Below are positions 21,518 through 32,364 of a DNA stretch of 64,000 nucleotides, in pieces. The stretch spans positions 5,424,501 to 5,488,500 of the forward strand of contig NC_071672.1 of assembly GCF_028554725.1 (NCBI RefSeq), given 5' to 3'. Position 1 is the stretch's first letter. Every line of letters begins with the position of its first letter. The notes under the pieces are model-generated. The model worked only from the letters and a program-made list of their open reading frames with translations, was not told the DNA's origin and made no database searches. This DNA is from Zeugodacus cucurbitae (Eukaryota > Arthropoda > Insecta > Diptera > Tephritidae). Made by a program: the position numbers and the translations under genes.

Positions 21518-22072
21518 GTCATGTCTTGTCTTGTCTTGTCTTGTCTTGTCTTGTCCTGTCATGTCATGTCATGTGTTGTGTTGTGTTGTTTTGTCTTGTC
21601 TTGTTTTGTCTTGTCATGTCTTGTCTTGTCTTGTCTTGTCTTGTCATGTCTTGTCTTGTCTTGTCTTGTCTTGTCTTGTCTTGTCTTGTCTTGTCTTGTC
21701 TTGTCTTGTCTTATCTTGTCTTGTCTTGTCCTGTCCTGTCCTATCTTGTCTTGTCATGTCATGTCATGTCATGTCTTGTCTTGTCTTGTCTTGTCTTGTC
21801 TTGTCTTGTCTTGTCTTGTCATGTCATGTCTTGTCGTGTCTTGTCTTGTCATGTCATGTGTTGTGTTGTGTTGTTTTGTCTTGTCTTGTTTTGTCTTGTC
21901 ATGTCTTATCTTGTCTTGTCTTGTCTTGTCCTGTCCGTTCGTGTCTTGTCTTGTCTTGTCATGTCATGTCATGTCATGTCGTATGTTGTGTAGTTTTGTC
22001 TTGCCTTGTTTTGTCTTGTCATGTCTTATCTTGTCTTGTCTTGTCTTGTATTGTCTTGTCTTGTTTTGTCTT

Positions 22073-22106
22073 CTTAATTAATTAAAAAAAAAATCAAACA
22101 CAATTG
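22073..22106 (+). repeat. AT-rich linker 15 (A10; U2/Q)
   Basis: Regular form, although its partners (linkers 7 and 12) carry the TTT form. Confidence 0.96.
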
Positions 22107-22310
22107 TCTTGTCTTGTCTTGTCTTGTCTTCTCTTGTCTTGTCCTGTTTTGTCTTGTCATGTCATGTCATGTCATGTCATGTGTTGTGTTGTGTTGTGTT
22201 GTTTTGTCTTGTCTTGTCTTGTCTAGTCTTTTCTTGTCTTGTCTTGTCTAGTCTTGTCTTGTTTTGTCTTGTCATGTCTTGTCATGTCATGTCTTGTCTT
22301 GTTTTGTCTT
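22073..22310 (+). repeat. Short Q-type linker unit, 238 bp
   Basis: 41 pentamers. Third copy of the CTA, TTCTT, CTA unit, with one extra GTT. Confidence 0.92.
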
Positions 22311-22344
22311 CTTAATTAATTAAAAAAAAAATCAAACACAATTG
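22311..22344 (+). repeat. AT-rich linker 16 (A10; U1/Q)
   Basis: Regular form with 10 A. Confidence 0.96.
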
Positions 22345-22583
22345 TCTTGTCTTGTCTTGTCTTGTCTTGTCTTGTCTTCTCTTGTTTTGTCCTGTTTTGT
22401 CTTGTCATGTCATGTCATGTCATGTGTTGTGTTGTGTTGTGTTATTTTGTCTTGTCTAGTTTTGTCATGTCTTATCTTGTCTTGTCTTGTCTTGTCCTGT
22501 CCGTTCGTGTCTTGTCTTGTCTTGTCATGTCATGTCATGTCGTATGTTGTGTAGTTTTGTCTTGCCTTGTTTTGTCTTATCAT

Positions 22584-22893
22584 GTCTTGTCTTGTCTTGT
22601 CTTGTCTTGTCTTGTCTTGTCTTGTCTTGTCTTGTCTTGTCTTGTCTTGTCTTGTCTTGTCTTGTCTTGTCTTGTCTTGTCTTGTCTTGTCTTGTCTTGT
22701 CTTGTCTTGTCTTGTCTTGTCTTGTCTTGTCTTGTCTTGTCTTGTCTTGTCTTGTCTTGTCTTGTCTTGTCTTGTCTTGTCTTGTCTTGTCTTGTCTTGT
22801 CTTGTCTTGTCTTGTCTTGTCTTGTCTTGTCTTGTCTTGTCTTGTCTTGTCTTGTCTTGTCTTGTCTTGTCTTGTCTTGTCTTGTCTTGTCTT
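22584..22893 (+). repeat. Pure GTCTT tract, 62 units
   Basis: Bounded by ATCAT (22579) and GTT (22894). Confidence 0.95.
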
Positions 22894-22965
22894 GTGTTGT
22901 CTTGTCTTGTCTTGTCTTGTCCTGTCTTGTCTTGTCATGTCATGTCATGTCATGTGTTGTGCTGC

Positions 22966-22973
<8 letters not shown>

Positions 22974-22996
<23 letters not shown>

Positions 22997-23238
22997 TTGT
23001 CTTGTCTTGTCTTGTCTTGTCTTGTCTTGTCTTGTCTTGTCTTGTCTTGTCTTGTCTTGTCTTGTCTTGTCTTGTCTTGTCTTGTCTTGTCTTGTCTTGT
23101 CTTGTCTTGTCTTGTCTTGTCTTGTCTTGTCTTGTCTTGTCTTGTCTTGTCTTGTCTTGTCTTGTCTTGTCTTGTCTTGTCTTGTCTTGTCTTGTCTTGT
23201 CTTGTCTTGTCTTGTCTTGTCTTGTCTTGTCTTGTCTT
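22974..23238 (+). repeat. Pure GTCTT tract, 53 units
   Basis: Bounded by TTT (22969) and ATCTT (23239). Confidence 0.95.
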
Positions 23239-24003
23239 ATCTTGTCTTGTCTTGTCTTGTCTTGTCTTGTCTTGTCTTGTCTTGTGTTGTTTTGTCTTGT
23301 CTTGTCTGGTCTTGTCTTGTGTTGTCTTGTCTTGTCTTGTCTTGTCTTGTCTTGTCTTATATTGTCTTGTCTTGTCTTGTCTTGTCCTGTCTTGTATTGT
23401 CATGTCCTGTCATGTCCTGTCATGTCATGTCATGTGTTGTTTTGTCTTGTTTTGTCTTGTCTTGTCTCGTTTTGTCTTGTCTTGTCTTGTCTTGTCTTGT
23501 CTTGTCTTGTCTTGTCTTGTCTTGTCTTGTCTAGTCTTGTCTTGTCTTGTCTTGTCTTGTCTCGTCTTGTCTTGTCTTGTCTTGTCTTGTCTTGTCTTGT
23601 CTTGTCTTGTCTTGTCTTGTCTTGTCTTGTCTTGTCTTGTCTTGTCTTGTCTTGTCTTGTCTTGTCTTGTCTTGTCTTGTCTTGTCTTGTCTTGTCTTGT
23701 CTTGTCTTGTCTTGTCTTGTCTTGTCTTGTCTTGTCTTGTCTTGTCTTGTGTTGTTTTGTCTTTTCTTGTCTGGTCTTGTCTTGTCTTGTCTTGTCTTGT
23801 CTTGTCTTGTCATGTCATGTCATGTCATGTGTTGTGTTGTGTTGTCTTGTCTTGTCCTGTCTTGTCTTGTCATGTCCTCTCATGTCATGTCATGTGTTGT
23901 GTTGTGTTGTTTTGTCTTGTCTTGTCTTATTTTGTCTTGTCTTGTCTTGTCTTATCTTGTCTTGTCTTGTCTTGTCATGTCATGTCTTGTCTTGTTTTGT
24001 CTT

Positions 24004-24038
24004 CTTAATTAATTAAAAAAAAAAATCAAACACAATTG
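24004..24038 (+). repeat. AT-rich linker 17 (A11; modified U1/Q)
   Basis: Regular form. The upstream flank has only the paired CATs of U1. Confidence 0.96.
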
Positions 24039-24242
24039 TCTTGTCTTGTCTTGTCTTGTCTTCTCTTGTTTTGTCCTGTTTTGTCTTGTCATGTCATGTC
24101 ATGTCATGTCATGTGTTGTGTTGTGTTGTGTTGTTTTGTCTTGTCTTGTCTTGTCTTTTCTTGTCTTGTCTTGTCTTGTATTGTCTTGTCTTGTTTTGAC
24201 TTGTCATGTCTTGTCATGTCATGTCTTGTCTTGTTTTGTCTT
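24004..24242 (+). repeat. Short Q-type linker unit, 239 bp
   Basis: 41 pentamers. Similar in length to the CTA-marked short units but without CTA. It has one GACTT at 24198. Confidence 0.9.
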
Positions 24243-24275
24243 CTTAATTAATTAAAAAAAAATCAAACACAATTG
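24243..24275 (+). repeat. AT-rich linker 18 (A9; U1/Q)
   Basis: Regular form with 9 A. Confidence 0.96.
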
Positions 24276-24409
24276 TCTTGTCTTGTCTTGTCTTGTCTTC
24301 TCTTGTTTTGTCCTGTTTTGTCTTGTCATGTCATGTCATGTCATGTGTTGTGTTGTGTTGGCTTGTCTTGTCTTGTCTTGTCTTGTATTGTCTTGTCTTG
24401 TTTTGTCTT
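24243..24409 (+). repeat. Shortest linker unit, 167 bp
   Basis: 27 pentamers: CTTCTC cluster, one CAT/GTT cassette, GGCTT at 24360, then a U2 tail. It is almost only the conserved ends of a unit, so it may approximate a minimal linker unit. Confidence 0.88.
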
Positions 24410-24442
24410 TTTAATTAATTAAAAAAAAATCAAACACAATTG
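24410..24442 (+). repeat. AT-rich linker 19 (A9; U2/Q; C to T at first base)
   Basis: The usual CTTCTTAA at the left edge is CTTTTTAA here. It is the only linker with this change. Confidence 0.95.
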
Positions 24443-24548
24443 TCTTGTCTTGTCTTGTCTTGTCTTGTCTTGTCTTGTCTTGTCTTGTCTTCTCTTGTCT
24501 TGTCCTGTTTTGTCTTGTCATGTCATGTCATGTCATGTGTTGTGTTGT

Positions 24549-24556
<8 letters not shown>

Positions 24557-24579
<23 letters not shown>

Positions 24580-25226
24580 TTGTCTTGTCTTGTCTTGTCT
24601 TGTCTTGTCTTGTCTTGTCTTGTCTTGTCTTGTCTTGTCTTGTCTTGTCTTGTCTTGTCTTGTCTTGTCTTGTCTTGTCTTGTCTTGTCTTGTCTTGTCT
24701 TGTCTTGTCTTGTCTTGTCTTGTCTTGTCTTGTCTTGTCTTGTCTTGTCTTGTCTTGTCTTGTCTTGTCTTGTCTTGTCTTGTCTTGTCTTGTCTTGTCT
24801 TGTCTTGTCTTGTCTTGTCTTGTCTTGTCTTGTCTTGTCTTGTCTTGTCTTGTCTTGTCTTGTCTTGTCTTGTCTTGTCTTGTCTTGTCTTGTCTTGTCT
24901 TGTCTTGTCTTGTCTTGTCTTGTCTTGTCTTGTCTTGTCTTGTCTTGTCTTGTCTTGTCTTGTCTTGTCTTGTCTTGTCTTGTCTTGTCTTGTCTTGTCT
25001 TGTCTTGTCTTGTCTTGTCTTGTCTTGTCTTGTCTTGTCTTGTCTTGTCTTGTCTTGTCTTGTCTTGTCTTGTCTTGTCTTGTCTTGTCTTGTCTTGTCT
25101 TGTCTTGTCTTGTCTTGTCTTGTCTTGTCTTGTCTTGTCTTGTCTTGTCTTGTCTTGTCTTGTCTTGTCTTGTCTTGTCTTGTCTTGTCTTGTCTTGTCT
25201 TGTCTTGTCTTGTCTTGTCTTGTCTT
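24557..25226 (+). repeat. Pure GTCTT tract, 134 units
   Basis: 670 bases without a single variant. Second longest pure tract in the window. Bounded by TTT (24552) and CAT (25227). Confidence 0.95.
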
Positions 25227-25376
25227 GTCATGTCATGTCATGTCATGTCATGTCATGTCATGTGTTGTGTTGTGTTGTTTTGTCTTGTCTTGTCTTTTCT
25301 TGTCTTGTCTTGTCTTGTCTTGTCTTGTTTTGTCTTGTCATGTCTTGTCATGTCATGTCTTGTCTTGTTTTGTCTT

Positions 25377-25411
25377 CTTAATTAATTAAAAAAAAAAATC
25401 AAACACAATTG
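25377..25411 (+). repeat. AT-rich linker 20 (A11; U1/Q without CTTCTC)
   Basis: Regular form. No CTTCTC cluster follows. Confidence 0.96.
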
Positions 25412-25695
25412 TCTTGTCTTGTCTTGTCTTGTCTTGTCTTGTCTTGTCTTGTCTTGTCTAGTCTTGTCTTGTCTTGTCTTGTCTTGTCTTGTCTTGTCTT
25501 GTCTTGTCTTATCTTGTCTTGTCTTGTCTTGTCTTGTCTTGTCTTGTCTTGTCTTGTCTTGTCTTGTCTTGTCTTGTCTTGTGTTGTCTTGTGTTGTTTT
25601 GTTTTGTCTTGTCTTGTCTGGTCTTGTCTTGTCTTGTCCTGTTATGTCTTGTCTTGTCATGTCTTGTCATGTCATGTCTTGTCTTGTTTTGTCTT
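25377..25695 (+). repeat. Linker unit, 319 bp, with GTTAT marker
   Basis: 57 pentamers. It ends with CTG, CCT, GTTAT (about 25641) and the U1 tail. The same ending occurs in units 34356-34987 and 42113-43143. Confidence 0.9.
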
Positions 25696-25728
25696 CTTAA
25701 TTAATTAAAAAAAAATTAAACACAATTG
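25696..25728 (+). repeat. AT-rich linker 21 (A9; TCAAAC changed to TTAAAC)
   Basis: Only linker with a C to T change in the 3' core. Confidence 0.95.
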
Positions 25729-26427
25729 TCTTGTCTTGTCTTGTTTTGTCTTGTCTTGTCTTGTCCTGCCCTGTCCTGTCCTGTTTTGTCTTGTCATATC
25801 ATGTCATGTCATGTCTTGTCTTGTCTTGTCTTGTCTTGTCTTGTCTTGTCTTGTTTTGTCTTGTCTTGTCTTGTCTTGTCTTGTCTTGTCTTGTCTTGTC
25901 TTGTCATGTCATGTTTTGTCTTGTCTTATTTTGTCTTGTCATGTCTTATCATGTCTTATCTTGTCTTGTCTTGTCTTGTCTTGTGTTGTCTTGTCTTGTC
26001 TTGTCCTGTCCTGTCTTGTCATGTCATGTCATGTCAAGTGTTGTGTTGTGTTGTCTTGTCTTGTCTTGTCTTGTCTTGTGTTGTCTTGTCTTGTCCTGTC
26101 TTGTCTTGTCATGTCCTCTCATGTCATGTCATGTGTTGTGTTGTGTTGTTTTGTCTTGTCTTGTCTTGTTTTGTCTTGTCTTGTCTTGTCTTGTCTTATC
26201 TTGTCTTGTCTTGTCTTGTCTTGTCTTGTCTTGTCTTGTTTTGTCTTGTCTTGTCTGGTCTTGTCTTGTCTTGTCCTTTCCTGTCTTGTCTTGTCATGTC
26301 ATGTCATGTCATGTCATGTGTTGTGTTGTGTTGTTTTGTCTTGTCTTGTCTTTTCTTGTCTTGTCTTGTCTTGTCTTGTTTTGTCTTGTCATGTCTTGTC
26401 ATGTCATGTCTTGTCTTGTTTTGTCTT
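25696..26427 (+). repeat. Linker unit, 732 bp, with GCCCT start
   Basis: 140 pentamers. The start (CCT-GCCCT-CCT, then ATCAT near 25798) matches units 34988 and 43144. Later parts carry CTCAT (26116), CCTTTCC (26276), a CAT run and a TTCTT before the U1 tail. Confidence 0.9.
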
Positions 26428-26461
26428 CTTAATTAATTAAAAAAAAAATCAAACACAATTG
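26428..26461 (+). repeat. AT-rich linker 22 (A10; U1/Q)
   Basis: Regular form. Confidence 0.96.
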
Positions 26462-27197
26462 TCTTGTCTTGTCTTGTCTTGTCTTCTCTTGTTTTGTCCT
26501 GTTTTGTCTTGTCATGTCATGTCATGTGTTGTGTTGTGTTGTTTTGTCTTGTCTTGTTTTGTCTTGTCTTGCCTTGTCTTGTCTTGTCCTGTCCTGTCCT
26601 GTCCTGTCTTGTCTTGTCATGTCATGTCATGTCATGTCATGTCTTGTCTTGTCTGGTCTTGTCATGACTTGTCTTGTCTTGTCTTGTCTTGTCTTGTGTT
26701 GTCTTGTCTTGTCTTGTCCTGTCTTGTCTTGTCATGTCATGTCATGTCATGTGTTGTGTTGTGTTGTTTTGTCTTGTCTTGTTTTGTCTTGTCATGTCTT
26801 ATCTTGTCTTGTCTTGTCTTGTCTTGTCCTGTCCTGTCTTGTCTTGTCTTGTCTTGTCATGTCATGTCATGTCGTATGTTGTGTAGTTTTGTCTTGCCTT
26901 GTTTTGTCTTGTCATGTCTTATCTTGTCTTGTCTTGTCTTGTCTTGTCTTGTCTTGTCTTGTCTTGTCTTGTCTTGTCTTGTCTTGTCTTGTCTTGTCAT
27001 GTCATGTCTTGTCGTGTGTTGTGTTGTTTTGTCTTGTCTTATTTTGTCTTGTCATGTCTTATCATGTCTTATCTTGTCTTGTCTTGTCTTGTCTTGTCTT
27101 GTCTTGTCTTGTCTTGTCTTGTCTTGTCTTGTCTTGTCTTGTCTTGTCTTGTCCTGTCTTGTCTTGTCATGTCATGTCATGTCGTGTGTTGTGTTGT

Positions 27198-27228
<31 letters not shown>

Positions 27229-27287
27229 TTGTCTTGTCTTGTCCTGTCTTGTCTTGTCATGTCATGTCATGTCATGTGTTGTGTTGT

Positions 27288-27318
<31 letters not shown>

Positions 27319-27617
27319 TTGTCTTGTCTTGTCTTGTCTTGTCTTGTCTTGTCTTGTCTTGTCTTGTCTTGTCTTGTCTTGTCTTGTCTTGTCTTGTCTT
27401 GTCTTGTCTTGTCTTGTCTTGTCTTGTCTTGTCTTGTCTTGTCATGTCATGTCTTGTCGTGTGTTGTGTTGTTTTGTCTTGTCTTATTTTGTGTTGTCAT
27501 GTCTTATCATGTCTTATCTTGTCTTGTCTTGTCTTGTCTTGTCTTGTCTTGTGTTGTCTTGTCTTGTCATGTCTTGTATTGTCATGTCCTGTCATGTCAT
27601 GTCATGTGTTGTGCTGT

Positions 27618-27648
<31 letters not shown>

Positions 27649-27962
27649 TTGTCTGGTCTGGTCTTGTCTTGTCTTGTCTTGTCTTGTGTTGTCTTGTCTT
27701 GTCCTGTCTTGTCTTGTCATGTCCTCTCATGTCATGTCATGTGTTGTGTTGTTTTGTCTTGTCTTGTCTTGTTTTGTCTTGTCTTGTCTTGTCTTATCTT
27801 GTCTTGTCTTGTCTTGTCTTGTCTTGTCTTGTCTTGTCTTATTTTGTCTTGTCATGTCTTATCATGTCTTATCTTGTCTTGTCTTGTCTTGTCGTGTGCT
27901 GTCTTGTCTTGTCCTGTCTTGTATTGTCATGTCCTGTCATGTCATGTCATGTGTTGTGCTGT

Positions 27963-27993
<31 letters not shown>

Positions 27994-28225
27994 TAGTCTT
28001 GTCTTGACTTGTCTTGTCTTGTCTTGTCTTGTCTTGTCTTGTCTTGTCTTGTGTTGTGTTGTCTTGTCTTGTCTTGTCTTGTCTTGTCTTGTCTTGTCTT
28101 GTCTTGTCTTGTCTTGTCTTGTCTTGTCTTGTCTTGTTTTGTCTTGTCTTGTCTGGTCTTGTCTTGTCCTGTCCTGTCTTGTCTTGTCATGCCTTGTCAT
28201 GTCATGTCTTGTCTTGTTTTGTCTT
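26428..28225 (+). repeat. Q-type linker unit, 1798 bp
   Basis: 353 pentamers. The 5' half has CAT-GACTT (26663) and CGTATG/TGTAG (26874). The 3' half, from about 27.2 kb (CGT-marked cassettes, double CTG at 27651, CCT-CTCAT, ATT clusters, CTA), corresponds to the 3' half of the S-type repeats at 29.3-30.26 kb. It looks like the precursor or a recombinant of that family. Confidence 0.87.
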
Positions 28226-28261
28226 CTTAATTAATTAAAAAAAAAAAATCAAACACAATTG
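28226..28261 (+). repeat. AT-rich linker 23 (A12; U1c/S)
   Basis: First of three successive linkers with 12 A. The upstream flank has GCCTT between the CATs. The GCTT slip follows at 28271. Confidence 0.97.
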
Positions 28262-28736
28262 TCTTGTCTTGCTTGTCTTGTCTTCTCTTGTCTTGTCCTG
28301 TTTTGTCTTTTCTTGTCCTGTCTTGTCTTGTCATGTCCTCTCATGTCCTCTCATGTCATGTCATGTGTTGTGTTGTGTTGTCTTGTGTTGTCTTGTCTTG
28401 TCTTGTCCTGTCTTGTCTTGTCATGTCATGTCATGTCATGTGTTGTGTTGTGTTGTTTTGTCTTGTCTTGTTTTGTCTTGTCATGTCTTATCTTGTCTTG
28501 TCTTGTCTTGTCCTGTCCTGTCGTGTCTTGTCTTGTCTTGTCATGTCATGTCATGTCGTATGTTGTGTAGTTTTGTCTTGTCTTGTTTTGTCTTGTCATG
28601 TCTTATCTTGTCTTGTCTTGTCTTGTCTTGTCTTGTCTTGTCTTGTCTTGTCTTATCTTGTCTTGTCTTGTGTTGTCTTGTCTTGTCTTGTCCTGTCTTG
28701 TCTTGTCATGTCATGTCATGTCATGTGTTGTGTTGT

Positions 28737-28767
<31 letters not shown>

Positions 28768-29021
28768 TTGTCTTGTCTTGTCTTGTCTTGTCTTGTCTTG
28801 TCCTGTCCTGTCTTGTCTTGTCTTGTCATGTCATGTCTTGCCGTGTGTTGTGTTGTTTTGTCTTGTCTTATTTTGTCTTGTCATGTCTTATCATGTCTTA
28901 TCTTGTCTTGTCTTGTCTTGTCTTGTCTTGTCTTGTCTTGTCTTGTCTTGTCTTGTGTTGTCTTGTCTTGTCCTGTCTTGTATTGTCATGTCCTGTCATG
29001 TCTTGTCATGTGTTGTGCTGT

Positions 29022-29052
<31 letters not shown>

Positions 29053-29296
29053 TTGTCTTGTCTTGTCTTGTCTTGTCTTGTCTTGTCTTGTCTTGTCTTG
29101 TCTTGTCTGGTCTTGTCTTGTCTTGTCTTGTCTTGTCTTGTCTTGTCTTGTCTTGTCTTGTCTTGTCTAGTCTTGTCTTGTCTTGTCATGTCTTATCATG
29201 TCTTATCTTGTCTTGTCTTGTCTTGTCTTGTCTTGTCTTGTCTGGTCTTGTCTTGTCTTGTCTTGTCATGTCATGTCATGTCGTGTGTTGTGTTGT

Positions 29297-29327
<31 letters not shown>

Positions 29328-29386
29328 TTGTCTTGTCTTGTCCTGTCTTGTCTTGTCATGTCATGTCATGTCATGTGTTGTGTTGT

Positions 29387-29417
<31 letters not shown>

Positions 29418-29671
29418 TTGTCTTGTCTTGTCTTGTCTTGTCTTGTCTTGTCTTGTCTTGTCTTGTCTTGTCTTGTCTTGTCTTGTCTTGTCTTGTCATG
29501 TCATGTCTTGTCGTGTGTTGTGTTGTTTTGTCTTGTCTTATTTTGTGTTGTCATGTCTTATCATGTCTTATCTTGTCTTGTCTTGTCTTGTCTTGTCTTG
29601 TCTTGTGTTGTCTTGTCTTGTCATGTCTTGTATTGTCATGTCCTGTCATGTCATGTCATGTGTTGTGCTGT

Positions 29672-29702
<31 letters not shown>

Positions 29703-30026
29703 TTGTCTGGTCTGGTCTTGTCTTGTCTTGTCTTGTCTTGTGTTGTCTTGTCTTGTCCTGTCTTGTCTTGTCATGTCCTCTCATGTCATGTCATGTGTTG
29801 TGTTGTTTTGTCTTGTCTTGTCTTGTTTTGTCTTGTCTTGTCTTGTCTTATCTTGTCTTGTCTTGTCTTGTCTTGTCTTGTCTTGTCTTGTCTTATTTTG
29901 TCTTGTCATGTCTTATCATGTCTTATCTTGTCTTGTCTTGTCTTGTCTTGTCTTGTCGTGTGCTGTCTTGTCTTGTCCTGTCTTCTATTGTCATGTCCTG
30001 TCATGTCATGTCATGTGTTGTGCTGT

Positions 30027-30057
<31 letters not shown>

Positions 30058-30264
30058 TAGTCTTGTCTTGTCTTGTCTTGTCTTGTCTTGTCTTGTCTTG
30101 TCTTGTGTTGTGTTGTCTTGTCTTGTCTTGTCTTGTCTTGTCTTGTCTTGTCTTGTCTTGTCTTGTCTTGTCTTGTCTTGTCTTGTCTTGTCTGGTTTTG
30201 TCTTGTCCTGTCCTGTCTTGTCTTGTCATGCCTTGTCATGTCATGTCTTGTCTTGTTTTGTCTT
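28226..30264 (+). repeat. S-type higher-order repeat copy 1, 2039 bp
   Basis: 400 pentamers plus the 4-base GCTT (28271-28274). Order: TTCTT-CCT start, two CCT-CTCAT blocks, CGTATG/TGTAG, several CGT and ATT cassettes, double CTG (29706), CTCAT, CTA, U1c tail. Between about 29.10 and 29.31 kb it differs from copy 2 by an inserted CAT/ATCAT cluster. Confidence 0.92.
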
Positions 30265-30300
30265 CTTAATTAATTAAAAAAAAAAAATCAAACACAATTG
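30265..30300 (+). repeat. AT-rich linker 24 (A12; U1c/S)
   Basis: Same as linker 23. GCTT slip at 30310. Confidence 0.97.
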
Positions 30301-30795
30301 TCTTGTCTTGCTTGTCTTGTCTTCTCTTGTCTTGTCCTGTTTTGTCTTTTCTTGTCCTGTCTTGTCTTGTCATGTCCTCTCATGTCCTCTCATGTCATGT
30401 CATGTGTTGTGTTGTGTTGTCTTGTGTTGTCTTGTCTTGTCTTGTCCTGTCTTGTCTTGTCATGTCATGTCATGTCATGTGTTGTGTTGTGTTGTTTTGT
30501 CTTGTCTTGTTTTGTCTTGTCATGTCTTATCTTGTCTTGTCTTGTCTTGTCCTGTCCTGTCGTGTCTTGTCTTGTCTTGTCATGTCATGTCATGTCGTAT
30601 GTTGTGTAGTTTTGTCTTGTCTTGTTTTGTCTTGTCATGTCTTATCTTGTCTTGTCTTGTCTTGTCTTGTCTTGTCTTGTCTTGTCTTGTCTTGTCTTGT
30701 CTTGTCTTGTCTTATCTTGTCTTGTCTTGTGTTGTCTTGTCTTGTCTTGTCCTGTCTTGTCTTGTCATGTCATGTCATGTCATGTGTTGTGTTGT

Positions 30796-30826
<31 letters not shown>

Positions 30827-31065
30827 TTGTCTTGTCTTGTCTTGTCTTGTCTTGTCTTGTCTTGTCTTGTCCTGTCCTGTCTTGTCTTGTCTTGTCATGT
30901 CATGTCTTGTCGTGTGTTGTGTTGTTTTGTCTTGTCTTATTTTGTCTTGTCATGTCTTATCATGTCTTATCTTGTCTTGTCTTGTCTTGTCTTGTCTTGT
31001 GTTGTCTTGTCTTGTCCTGTCTTGTATTGTCATGTCCTGTCATGTCTTGTCATGTGTTGTGCTGT

Positions 31066-31096
<31 letters not shown>

Positions 31097-31435
31097 TTGT
31101 CTTGTCTTGTCTTGTCTTGTCTTGTCTTGTCTTGTCTTGTCTTGTCTTGTCTTGTCTTGTCTTGTCTAGTCTTGTCTTGTCTTGTCTTGTCTTGTCTTGT
31201 CTTGTCTTGTCTTGTTTTGTCTTGTCTTGTCTTGTCTTGTCTTGTCTTGTCTTGTCTTGTCTTGTCTTGTCTTGTCTTGTCTTGTCTTGTCTGGTCTTGT
31301 CTTGTCTTGTCTTGTCTTGTCTTGTCTTGTCTTGTCTTGTCTTGTCTTGTCTTGTCTTGTCTTGTCTTGTCTTGTCTTGTCTTGTCTTGTCCTGTCTTGT
31401 CTTGTCATGTCATGTCATGTCATGTGTTGTGTTGT

Positions 31436-31466
<31 letters not shown>

Positions 31467-31720
31467 TTGTCTTGTCTTGTCTTGTCTTGTCTTGTCTTGT
31501 CTTGTCTTGTCTTGTCTTGTCTTGTCTTGTCTTGTCTTGTCTTGTCATGTCATGTCTTGTCGTGTGTTGTGTTGTTTTGTCTTGTCTTATTTTGTGTTGT
31601 CATGTCTTATCATGTCTTATCTTGTCTTGTCTTGTCTTGTCTTGTCTTGTCTTGTGTTGTCTTGTCTTGTCATGTCTTGTATTGTCATGTCCTGTCATGT
31701 CATGTCATGTGTTGTGCTGT

Positions 31721-31751
<31 letters not shown>

Positions 31752-32075
31752 TTGTCTGGTCTGGTCTTGTCTTGTCTTGTCTTGTCTTGTGTTGTCTTGT
31801 CTTGTCCTGTCTTGTCTTGTCATGTCCTCTCATGTCATGTCATGTGTTGTGTTGTTTTGTCTTGTCTTGTCTTGTTTTGTCTTGTCTTGTCTTGTCTTAT
31901 CTTGTCTTGTCTTGTCTTGTCTTGTCTTGTCTTGTCTTGTCTTATTTTGTCTTGTCATGTCTTATCATGTCTTATCTTGTCTTGTCTTGTCTTGTCTTGT
32001 CTTGTCGTGTGCTGTCTTGTCTTGTCCTGTCTTCTATTGTCATGTCCTGTCATGTCATGTCATGTGTTGTGCTGT

Positions 32076-32106
<31 letters not shown>

Positions 32107-32328
32107 TAGTCTTGTCTTGTCTTGTCTTGTCTTGTCTTGTCTTGTCTTGTCTTGTCTTGTCTTGTCTTGTGTTGTGTTGTCTTGTCTTGTCTTGTCTTGT
32201 CTTGTCTTGTCTTGTCTTGTCTTGTCTTGTCTTGTCTTGTTTTGTCTTGTCTTGTCTGGTCTTGTCTTGTCCTGTCCTGTCTTGTCTTGTCATGCCTTGT
32301 CATGTCATGTCTTGTCTTGTTTTGTCTT
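30265..32328 (+). repeat. S-type higher-order repeat copy 2, 2064 bp
   Basis: 405 pentamers plus GCTT. Direct tandem neighbour of copy 1, with the same order of cassettes. The middle (about 31.07-31.39 kb) is mostly consensus with one CTA, one TTT and one CTG. Confidence 0.92.
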
Positions 32329-32364
32329 CTTAATTAATTAAAAAAAAAAAATCAAACACAATTG
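32329..32364 (+). repeat. AT-rich linker 25 (A12; U1c/S)
   Basis: Same as linkers 23 and 24. GCTT slip at 32374. Confidence 0.97.

Larger units (their letters stand above)
20094..22072 (+). repeat. P-type linker unit, 1979 bp (partner 10028-11946)
   Basis: 389 pentamers. A run of seven CCT pentamers at 20518-20552, CTG-ATCTT at 21010, ACCTT markers near 21090 and 21253, CCGTTCG at 21935, then CGTATG/TGTAG and a U2 tail. The first CCT block lacks the CTCCT seen at 10206. Confidence 0.9.
22311..24003 (+). repeat. Q-type linker unit, 1693 bp (partner 18826-20093)
   Basis: 332 pentamers. CCGTTCG (22501), CGTATG/TGTAG, pure tracts, GTGCT-GCGTT (22959), an ATT cluster (about 23358-23440), two CTC variants (23464, 23559), CTA (23529), then CCT-CTCAT (23875) and a modified U1 tail that lacks the first CAT. 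Confidence 0.88.
24410..25376 (+). repeat. Q-type linker unit, 967 bp, mostly pure repeat
   Basis: 187 pentamers, of which 134 form one pure tract. The rest are the CTTCTC start, one CAT/GTT cassette at each side and the U1 tail. Confidence 0.92.
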
